DNA from: Gemmatimonas sp.
Lineage (GTDB): Bacteria; Gemmatimonadota; Gemmatimonadetes; Gemmatimonadales; Gemmatimonadaceae
NCBI RefSeq assembly: GCF_031426495.1
Contig: NZ_JANPLK010000094.1
Location: 1 to 12,815, forward strand
Length of the DNA: 12,815 nucleotides
Reading direction: 5' to 3'
In this document: positions 1 to 5,356 of the stretch, in pieces
How positions within the stretch are numbered: position 1 is the stretch's first letter
Layout of the letters: each line of letters opens with the position of its first letter
The notes under the pieces: generated by a model
Databases searched by the model: none
Seen by the model: the letters and a program-made list of their open reading frames with translations, nothing else
What the model was told of the DNA's origin: nothing
Made by a program: the position numbers and the translations under genes

Positions 1-104
1 TTGCTGGGTCGGTGGCTGATGGGGTGGGGTTTGTGTCGTTTTTTGGGTTTGGGTTTTTGGTTTTTTTTCCTGGCCCCTCATTGTTTTCCGGCGCCCAACC
101 CACT
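1..104. other. G/T-rich low-complexity intergenic tract
   Basis: No gene is visible here. The plus strand is almost free of A and C from about 5 to 69, with runs such as GGGG-T-GGGG (21-29), GGGTTTGGG (45-53) and T8 (61-68). At least four G-tracts of three or more lie within 50 bases, so a G-quadruplex is possible. The strand asymmetry contrasts with the balanced GC-rich DNA around it. It lies downstream of the TSUP gene on the minus strand. Confidence 0.6.
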
Positions 105-134
105 ACTCTGACCCCTTGAAACTAGGAAGCAGGG
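105..134 (-). repeat. Fragment of the palindromic repeat family seen at the right window edge
   Basis: Two blocks match the right end of the window in reverse complement. Positions 105-120 equal the complement of 12790-12805 over 16 bases, and 122-134 equal the complement of 12733-12745 over 13 bases. The blocks keep the same order in both places but are separated by 1 base here and 44 bases there. The second block (CTAGGAAGCAGGG) is the outer part of palindromic element B. This copy looks like a degraded or deleted member lying just past the TSUP stop codon. Confidence 0.6.
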
Positions 135-153
135 TGGAGCGAAGCGCGACCCA

Positions 154-510
154 TTACCCCACCCACATCTTGACCGCCATCGCCACCATCAACGCCGCAA
201 ACATTTTTCGCAGCACCGATGCGTCCACATGCGTGGCGATCTGGGCGCCGAAGTACGCGCCGATGGCCATGCCGACGGCGATGAACAGCGCGTCTTTGGG
301 CTGCAGGTGTCCGGCCTTGTAGTACGCCATGGCGCCGACGGCGGCGCCTAATGGGAGCACGAGGGCCGCGAGTGATGTGCCGGCGGCCTGCTGCGGCGGC
401 ATCTTGGCGAGGTAGATCAGCGCGGGCACAATCACGATGCCGCCGCCGATTCCGAAGATGCCGGAGAGGACGCCGGCACCGACGCCGATGGCGATCAGGA
501 GGAGGATCAT
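154..510 (-). CDS. Short TSUP (TauE/SafE-like) membrane permease
   Basis: The product is 118 residues and nearly all hydrophobic, with about four membrane segments (roughly 2-34 as one or two helices, 44-62, 72-90, 100-117). The N-terminal pattern GVLSGIFGIGGG followed by VPALIYL and AGTSLAAL is the hallmark of the TSUP/TauE-SafE family, whose members move sulfite, sulfonates or other small anions across the inner membrane. Classical members are about 250 residues with two such halves, so this is a single-half protein. Short members of this kind are known and would have to act as dimers. The start at 510 is supported by a -10-like hexamer six bases upstream and no Shine-Dalgarno. The stop is TAA (154-156). 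The gene is divergent from the M42 peptidase. The substrate cannot be told from sequence. Confidence 0.8.
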   Translation of the reverse strand: MILLLIAIGVGAGVLSGIFGIGGGIVIVPALIYLAKMPPQQAAGTSLAALVLPLGAAVGAMAYYKAGHLQPKDALFIAVGMAIGAYFGAQIATHVDASVLRKMFAALMVAMAVKMWVG

Positions 511-516
511 GCACCA

Positions 517-522
517 AGGATA
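517..522 (-). promoter_or_regulatory. -10-like hexamer of the TSUP gene, probably leaderless
   Basis: On the minus strand the sequence reads TATCCT, then six bases, then ATG. A -10 element usually sits about seven bases before the transcription start, so transcription would begin at or next to the start codon. No convincing -35 is seen. It lies within the same 29-bp spacer as the opposing promoter at 528-533. Confidence 0.5.
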
Positions 523-527
523 GCACC

Positions 528-533
528 TATATT
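528..533 (+). promoter_or_regulatory. -10-like hexamer of the M42 peptidase gene, probably leaderless
   Basis: TATATT (five of six matches to TATAAT) ends six bases before the ATG at 540. There is no Shine-Dalgarno sequence in the gap, so a leaderless transcript is the simplest reading. It stands back to back with the TSUP -10 hexamer. Confidence 0.55.
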
Positions 534-539
534 TGGGCT

Positions 540-1607
540 ATGCTTTCTGAATCCTCCGTAGCCTTTCTAAAGCGCCTGCTCGACACGCCCGGTCCGTCGG
601 GCTTCGAAGGCGCACCGGCGCGCGTCTGGCGTGCCGAAGCCGCCACGTTCTCCTCCGTGAAGGCCGATGTCGTCGGCAACAGCCTCGCGACCGTCGAGGG
701 CAGCGGTGGCCCCACGATCCTGCTGGCCGGTCATATCGACGAGATCGGTGTGATCGTGACCTACATCGACGAGAACGGCTACCTCTACTTCGAGCCGATC
801 GGTGGATGGGATCCGCAGGTGCTGGTGGGTCAGCGCATGCGCTTCCTCGGTCGCCACGGCGACGTGTTCGGCGTGATTGGCAAGAAGCCGATTCACCTCA
901 TGAAGCCGGACGAGCGCGAAAAGGCGTCGAAGATCACCGACTTGTGGGTCGATATCGGCGTCAAGAACAAGGCCGAAGCGATGGAGCATCTGGAGATCGG
1001 CGACGCCGGCGTGATCGATGCGCGCGTGATGGAGATGCCGAACAATCGCATTGTGTCGCGCGCCATCGACGACCGCATCGGCGCGTTCGTGGTGCTCGAA
1101 GCGCTGCGTCGCTACGCCGCCAAGCCGGGCGCCGCCCGCGTGATCGCGGCCGCCACGGCGCAGGAAGAAATCGGCTACGCCGGCGGCGGTGCACGCGTGG
1201 CCGCCCAGCAGCTCGACGCCGCCATGGCGATCGCGGTGGACGTCACGTTCGCCACCGATCATCCGGGCGTGGAGAAGAAGGAACTCGGCGAACACAACGT
1301 GGGCGGTGGACCGGTACTCACCCGCGGGTCGATCGTACACCCGGTGGTGTTCCGCCTACTGGCCGACACGGCCAAGAAGCTCGAGATCCCGTACTCGGTG
1401 CACGCGGCGGGCCGCTTCACGAGCACGGACGCCGACGGCATCCACCTCACGCGCGATGGCGTAGCCACGGCCCTGCTCTCGATCCCCAACCGCTACATGC
1501 ATTCGCCCAACGAACTCGTGTCGCTCGACGACCTGGATCGGGCGGCGGATTTGATCGCGGAAGCTTGTCGGGCTGTTACGGCGGACACTGACTTTACTGC
1601 GCGGTAG
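540..1607 (+). CDS. M42 family metallo-aminopeptidase
   Basis: The 355-residue product matches the M42 glutamyl aminopeptidase/endoglucanase M family, cytosolic dinuclear metal enzymes that remove N-terminal residues from peptides and usually form large oligomeric shells. The full metal and catalytic set is visible: H65 and D67 in AGHIDEIG, bridging D177 in RAIDDRIG, catalytic E209 and metal ligand E210 in TAQEEIGYAG, D234 in AVDVTFATD, and H321 in NRYMHSPNE. The length is typical of the family. An upstream ATG extension to 351 would add an Arg-rich stretch antisense to the TSUP gene, so I chose 540, which has a -10 hexamer six bases before it. The stop is TAG at 1605-1607. Substrate preference (acidic or aliphatic residues) cannot be read from sequence. 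Confidence 0.93.
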   Translation: MLSESSVAFLKRLLDTPGPSGFEGAPARVWRAEAATFSSVKADVVGNSLATVEGSGGPTILLAGHIDEIGVIVTYIDENGYLYFEPIGGWDPQVLVGQRMRFLGRHGDVFGVIGKKPIHLMKPDEREKASKITDLWVDIGVKNKAEAMEHLEIGDAGVIDARVMEMPNNRIVSRAIDDRIGAFVVLEALRRYAAKPGAARVIAAATAQEEIGYAGGGARVAAQQLDAAMAIAVDVTFATDHPGVEKKELGEHNVGGGPVLTRGSIVHPVVFRLLADTAKKLEIPYSVHAAGRFTSTDADGIHLTRDGVATALLSIPNRYMHSPNELVSLDDLDRAADLIAEACRAVTADTDFTAR

Positions 1608-1650
1608 GGGTTGAGGGTTGGGTGTGCTGGCGGAGCCGTCCGCGATGCTG

Positions 1651-2060
1651 GCCCCTTAGCCGAGTAGAGATCCGAGTCGCCGAGCATTTTTCTCGACCCG
1701 GCGCGGGGCGCCGAGTCTCGAAAAACGAGTCGGCTTTCGGACTCTCTCGGCTGCGGTGCCAGCGGCGCGGACTGGTGTCGTGCGAACCAAAGCGCGTGGC
1801 GCCGGAAAGATGGAGTGAGGCTGCGTGGTTCCCGTGTGGCCTCGTGCGGGGCGATCGGCGGTGACGCGGAAGACGGTCGCCGGGCGACTGTCGTTTGCGT
1901 TGGGGGCGGTAATCACACCACAGCAAACAGCGCCTCGCACGGTTCCCTGCTGCGAGGGGAGGCCGAGAGTCCCCGGCCGACGACTCGTTTCCTCGAAGGT
2001 CGGCGCGCAGCGACGGCCGAGAGGAAATGCTCGGCGGCCGGGGATCTCCTCGGCCGCCCC
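1651..2060. repeat. Palindrome-rich intergenic element with inverted end segments
   Basis: The 488-base gap between the M42 and HEAT genes holds no convincing gene. Its ends are inverted copies: the complement of 1651-1696 aligns with about 2017-2060, sharing AAATGCTCGGCG, GATCTC and CTCGGC with few gaps. A third related segment, 1961-1994, is an imperfect inverted repeat of 2021-2055. Inside are further stems: a palindrome centred on 1706 with core GGCGC-GGG-GCGCC (1700-1712), CCGA-GT-CTCG-aaaaa-CGAG-TCGG (1711-1733), and CCTCGCA/TGCGAGG around an 11-base loop (1933-1957). The pattern suggests a non-autonomous palindromic repeat, or several nested copies. The gap joins the 3' ends of two convergent genes, so it may also end transcription. 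Confidence 0.6.
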
Positions 2061-2095
2061 GAAGCCTGCGCCGACCGAAGCGCAGTTTCAGCAGT

Positions 2096-3763
2096 TCAAG
2101 CGATAGTAGCCCGCAACCGAACGACAGCCGCCGCCACTTCGGGGTCAGCGTCACCAGCGAGTGAATCGATGGCGCCCATCACGGCGTACCCGCGTGCGCG
2201 AACGAGGGCCTCGAGGGCCGCAATGCGAATCCACGCGTCGCGATTGGTCTGACGTTCGCCCGGCTCCGCCGCGGCCGCTGGCTGCGCGATGCGCAGCAGT
2301 CGCTGAATCGCGTCGGCGCTGCCCAGCTTGCCGAGTGAGGCGAGCATTTCGAGCGCCACGTCTTCATCGCGCTCCTTGTCGAGCGCAGCGGCCAGTCGAG
2401 CGGCGGGCGGGCGCACGCCACCACCGCCGATGCCTGGCAGGCCGTACGCAGCGGCGGCGATGCGGCGCACTTCGGGATGTTGGTCTTCGATCACGCCGTG
2501 CAAGCCGTGCATCGCCTTGGCCGTACCGAGTCGCATGAGGGCGCGGGCGGCGGCGATACGGATGCGATCGTCGTCGTGTGTGAGCAGCGGCAGCATGGCC
2601 ACGTCGGCCTGTTCAACGCCCATTTCACCCAGCAGCGCGACGGCGTTGCGCACTACGAACCAGCGATTGTCGCGCACGAGATCGAACAGCATCGTGGCAT
2701 GGAGATCGAGCGCGACGATACTGTCGAAGTAGGCGCGTCGGGCCTGGCTTTCCTGCGAACTCATGAGCTCCTGCACCAGCACTTCGACGGTAGCGTCACC
2801 GGCGCGAGCCATGAGTTCGAGCGTGATCGTCCGCTCGGGCGTGTAGGGCACGCGGGTGGCCAGCAGGCGCAACGAGGTGCGGTGTAGCAGCCGTCGCATG
2901 ATGCGTTCGCCGCCCAGTCGCCCACCACCGCCGCCGACCGTGTGTACGTGTTGCATCGTGGCGCGCGCGATCGATTCGATGGTGAGTGCGTCACCGCGAA
3001 ATTCGGCGCCGTCGATAAGCTCGACGAGCAGATCACTGGCGGCCAGGGCGGCGTCGTCGGTGCGGGCGGCGGCCAGTCGCGAAAGGGCGTTCGCAACGGC
3101 GCTGCCGCCGACCGTGCTGGTCCCGATCCCGCTGTCGTCGATCACGCCGGGGCTGGAGGGCGTGATGCGGGGCATCGGATCGGCGCCGGGCTGCAGCGGC
3201 GTGACGAGCACACTCCACGAGCGCAGCAACTCGCGGGGCTGCTCGTCGCTCGTGACCGCGCGCGTGATGGTGGTGGGCGTGTCTCCCGACAGCGGGCGGG
3301 CGTCTTCACCGGTACGGAACGGTTGCGCCAACAGCGAGGCGAGCGTGAGCAGTTCACCGGGCGCGGCACCCTGACGCACGGTGATCGACCCGATGCCGAG
3401 GGTGAGGGAGCGGCGGAGCAATCCGCCGAGCAGCGGATCGTCGGCGGCGAGGCGACGCTCGATGGGCACGCCCTCGAGCACGAGCTGCCCGTCGATGATG
3501 CGGCACAGCAGGGCCCCGTCGCGGGACCGCGCGGTGAGCTGGCGGAGGGCATCGCGCACCAACGGCTGCATGACGAGCTCAGCGTCGATCTCGCGCGTCT
3601 TTTCGGGCGGGCGCAGGGCCTGCACCGTGACCACCCGATCGATCAGCAGCGCGAGGGCCCGAAGTACCGCGCGGGACGAACGGCCGTCGGGCACTGCACG
3701 CTGCATGCCGCTGTCGGTCGAGCTCGCACCAGGAGTGCTGCGTCGGTAGCCAAGGGGACCCAT
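2096..3763 (-). CDS. HEAT-repeat protein of unknown function
   Basis: The product is 555 residues with no signal peptide or membrane segment, so it is probably cytoplasmic. Residues about 340-555 form a run of HEAT-like helical pairs, for example DLVRDNRWFVVRNAVALLGE (361-380), HDDDRIRIAAARALMRLG (396-413), DQHPEVRRIAAAAYGL (427-442), RDAWIRIAALEALVRA (508-523) and DADPEVAAAVVRLRA (538-552). HEAT arrays are protein-binding scaffolds. The first ~330 residues are less repetitive; residues 30-145 contain helical stretches and an IIDGQLVLEGVPIE segment that I cannot assign. The start at 3763 is chosen because TAACTT lies seven bases upstream; an internal Met at residue 20 is an alternative. The gene is divergent from the hydrolase at 3826. 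No enzymatic motif is seen. Confidence 0.82.
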   Translation of the reverse strand: MGPLGYRRSTPGASSTDSGMQRAVPDGRSSRAVLRALALLIDRVVTVQALRPPEKTREIDAELVMQPLVRDALRQLTARSRDGALLCRIIDGQLVLEGVPIERRLAADDPLLGGLLRRSLTLGIGSITVRQGAAPGELLTLASLLAQPFRTGEDARPLSGDTPTTITRAVTSDEQPRELLRSWSVLVTPLQPGADPMPRITPSSPGVIDDSGIGTSTVGGSAVANALSRLAAARTDDAALAASDLLVELIDGAEFRGDALTIESIARATMQHVHTVGGGGGRLGGERIMRRLLHRTSLRLLATRVPYTPERTITLELMARAGDATVEVLVQELMSSQESQARRAYFDSIVALDLHATMLFDLVRDNRWFVVRNAVALLGEMGVEQADVAMLPLLTHDDDRIRIAAARALMRLGTAKAMHGLHGVIEDQHPEVRRIAAAAYGLPGIGGGGVRPPAARLAAALDKERDEDVALEMLASLGKLGSADAIQRLLRIAQPAAAAEPGERQTNRDAWIRIAALEALVRARGYAVMGAIDSLAGDADPEVAAAVVRLRATIA

Positions 3764-3770
3764 GCGCGAG

Positions 3771-3776
3771 AAGTTA
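3771..3776 (-). promoter_or_regulatory. -10-like hexamer of the HEAT-repeat gene
   Basis: The minus strand reads TAACTT, seven bases, then ATG at 3763. Neither a Shine-Dalgarno nor a clear -35 is present. The placement matches the other candidate leaderless promoters in this window. Confidence 0.4.
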
Positions 3777-3813
3777 CGAAGCGGGCCGGTCGATGGCGAT
3801 AGCGCGCGCGCCT

Positions 3814-3819
3814 TATCTT
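3814..3819 (+). promoter_or_regulatory. -10-like hexamer of the alpha/beta hydrolase gene
   Basis: TATCTT stands exactly six bases before the ATG at 3826, with no Shine-Dalgarno between. This favours 3826 over the upstream in-frame ATG at 3793, which would precede the promoter. Confidence 0.5.
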
Positions 3820-3825
3820 CCGGAC

Positions 3826-4803
3826 ATGGGACACCACGATCTTTCCGCCACGCCGTCGGACACGGCCATGTCGGACAATTCCATGTCGGACAATTCCATG
3901 ACCGATGGTGTGACGCAGACCACCGAGTTGCCGCTCTATTGGCGGGCCGATGGGCCGCCGGGCGCGCCGCCGCTGTTGTTGTTGCACGGTGGCCCGGGCG
4001 CGCATCATGACTATCTGTATCCGCAGATGCGGTCGCTGTCGGATACGTATCGCGTGATCACGTATGATCAGCGTGGTGGGGGCAAATCCAAGACAGACGA
4101 TCCGACGCCGATCACGTGGCAGACGCAGGTGCGGGATCTCGCCCAAATCGTCACGGAGTTCGGCCTTATGCCGCCCACGATCGTGGGCTACTCGTGGGGT
4201 GCGCTGCTCGCGATGCTCTACGCGATACAGTGTGCGAAGGACGGCGATGCGCGTCTCGCTCCGGCACGTCTCGTGCTGGTGTCGCCGGCGCCGATCACCC
4301 GTGCCTGGCGCGACGAGTTCGAAGCGTCGCTCTCCGCGCGCGGGCGAAGTGCAACGATACTGGCGATGCGCGAGGAACTCGCGGCCTCGGGCCTGCGTGA
4401 GCGGGATCCGGCCGCGTATCGCCAGCGTGGGTTCGAGTTGAGCGTGGCCGGATATTTCGCCGACCCGTCACGTTCTCGTGCACTCACGCCCTTTCGCGTC
4501 ACGGGTCGTGTGCAGCAGTCGGTGTGGGAGAGCTTGGGTGAATTCGACATCAGGGACGAGTTACGTGCCGTGCACTGCCCGACGCTCGTCATCCATGGTC
4601 GACAGGATCCTATTCCGCTCGAGTCGGCTGCCGCCGTTGCGCAGTCGTTGAGCGCCGAGTTCATCGCGTTGGACGACTGCGGGCATGTGCCCTACGTCGA
4701 ACAGCCGGAACTCTTATTTGCCGCCATACGTCGATTCCTCGCTGAGAGCCATGGTTCCCTTCGGTCCGGTCACGCACACTCCACTCACCACGATTCACGT
4801 TGA
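3826..4803 (+). CDS. Alpha/beta hydrolase, prolyl aminopeptidase-like (S33)
   Basis: The 325-residue product has the layout of the proline iminopeptidase branch of alpha/beta hydrolases, which release N-terminal proline or cleave related esters and amides. The oxyanion-hole motif HGGPG is at residues 54-58 and is followed by the family's DQRGGGKS. The nucleophile is Ser123 in GYSWG. The acid is probably Asp261 in HGRQDP and the base His287 in CGHVPYVEQPE. A helical cap lies between, about residues 155-245. No signal peptide is evident. The start at 3826 rests on the -10 hexamer; later in-frame ATGs at 3868, 3883 and 3898 are possible because the first ~30 residues are low-complexity and contain a duplicated MSDNS unit. 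The 3' end overlaps the next gene by 53 bases. Related esterases share these motifs, so the substrate is uncertain. Confidence 0.87.
   Translation: MGHHDLSATPSDTAMSDNSMSDNSMTDGVTQTTELPLYWRADGPPGAPPLLLLHGGPGAHHDYLYPQMRSLSDTYRVITYDQRGGGKSKTDDPTPITWQTQVRDLAQIVTEFGLMPPTIVGYSWGALLAMLYAIQCAKDGDARLAPARLVLVSPAPITRAWRDEFEASLSARGRSATILAMREELAASGLRERDPAAYRQRGFELSVAGYFADPSRSRALTPFRVTGRVQQSVWESLGEFDIRDELRAVHCPTLVIHGRQDPIPLESAAAVAQSLSAEFIALDDCGHVPYVEQPELLFAAIRRFLAESHGSLRSGHAHSTHHDSR
3868..3897 (+). repeat. Tandem 15-bp duplication encoding MSDNS twice
   Basis: ATGTCGGACAATTCC occurs twice head to tail and is followed by another ATG. Because the unit is 15 bases it keeps the reading frame of the hydrolase and creates three successive in-frame ATG codons. 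It probably arose by replication slippage in a poorly constrained N-terminal tail. Confidence 0.85.
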
Positions 4804-5206
4804 TGGCCGCGAGGTGCGCGTGACGTTGCACACGGCGCACGACGGCATCGAACTGGTGGGACGCCTGTTCTTCGCCGAACCGGGATGGGCGAACAACGGC
4901 ATCCCCGATCGCGGCGTCCTGCCCGGCCGCACCCTGCACGACGTGGAGCTGCTGGCTCGCGATCTGCGCCCGGAGGAGCTGACGCAGCGCTGCCGCCGCG
5001 CGAACGCCGAGAAGCGGCGCTTCCACGGCCTGCGCCAGCTCACGCTGGAGCTGCTGTCAAAGGTGCGCTACATGAACCAGGTCGCGGTGAGCGTACGGAC
5101 GGGGCTGCTGGACAGTGAGGCGGCCAGTCAGGAGTTGGACCTGACGGAGGAGCAGATGGGGCAGTTGGTGAAGCAGGTAAGGCATTTGGCGGGGATTGAG
5201 GGATAG
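4751..5206 (+). CDS. Conserved-looking protein of unknown function
   Basis: I do not recognise this 151-residue protein. The first ~45 residues look like beta strands (TTIHVDGREVRVTLHTAHDG, then IELVGRLFFAEPG). The rest is charged and helical, with LHDVELLARDLRPEELTQRC and a C-terminal stretch of about 50 residues (LTLELLSKVRYMNQVAVSVR onward) of heptad-like character. There is no signal peptide, membrane segment or cysteine-rich site. The ATG at 4751 lies inside the hydrolase reading frame, giving a 53-base overlap, so the two genes are probably co-transcribed. Codon use is like that of the neighbours, and the frame is closed by TAG at 5204-5206, just before palindromic element A. A start upstream at 4685 is possible but would overlap the hydrolase even more. 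Confidence 0.7.
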   Translation: MVPFGPVTHTPLTTIHVDGREVRVTLHTAHDGIELVGRLFFAEPGWANNGIPDRGVLPGRTLHDVELLARDLRPEELTQRCRRANAEKRRFHGLRQLTLELLSKVRYMNQVAVSVRTGLLDSEAASQELDLTEEQMGQLVKQVRHLAGIEG

Positions 5207-5214
5207 GAACAGCA

Positions 5215-5318
5215 AACTCCCTAGGTAGCAGGGGGGTATCAGGACGGAGGAAGCAGGAGGTGCGCGGTTCACCTCCTTCCTGCCCCCTGATACCCTCCCC
5301 CCTGCTCACTAGGGAGTT
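5215..5318. repeat. Palindromic repeat element A
   Basis: This is a 104-base imperfect palindrome. The outermost 10 bases are perfect inverted repeats (AACTCCCTAG at 5215-5224, CTAGGGAGTT at 5309-5318). The arms continue with GCAGGGGGG and TATCAGG, the right arm carrying an extra AGGG. The centre closes with AGGAGGT/ACCTCCT around a 9-base loop (about 5255-5277). The left arm matches that of element B at 12612, both reading GCAAACTCCC, then AGGTAGCAGGGGGG, then TATCAGG. It begins eight bases after the stop of the upstream gene. No reading frame or transposase lies inside, so it is a non-autonomous repeat of the REP/MITE kind. It could fold in RNA and act as a transcript end, but there is no U-run. 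Confidence 0.85.
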
Positions 5319-5344
5319 AGGAGTTCTTGTCCCGCGAACCACGC

Positions 5345-5350
5345 TAGATT
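5345..5350 (+). promoter_or_regulatory. -10-like hexamer of polX
   Basis: TAGATT is followed by six bases and the ATG at 5357. There is no Shine-Dalgarno or strong -35. It sits directly after repeat element A, so polX has its own promoter beyond the repeat. Confidence 0.5.
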
Positions 5351-5356
5351 TCCTGC

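Noticed and set aside
351..539. N-terminal extension of the M42 peptidase
   Set aside because: The 63 extra residues are Arg-rich and antisense to the TSUP gene. The start at 540 has a -10 hexamer and gives the normal family length.
1594..2154. Open frames of 186 (-) and 145 (1815-2252, +) codons in the M42-HEAT gap
   Set aside because: They overlap neighbouring genes, are dominated by Arg, Ser and Pro, and coincide with nested inverted repeats. No start signal or family motif is seen.
2942..3802. A 286-codon plus-strand frame opposite the HEAT-repeat gene
   Set aside because: The minus strand shows regular HEAT helices. The plus frame is low-complexity Arg/Gly/His and runs across the divergent promoter region.
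5215..5318. Element A as a classical intrinsic terminator
   Set aside because: It forms a strong hairpin but neither strand has a U-run after the stem, and the same sequence recurs at element B as a repeat. A termination role is possible but not shown.
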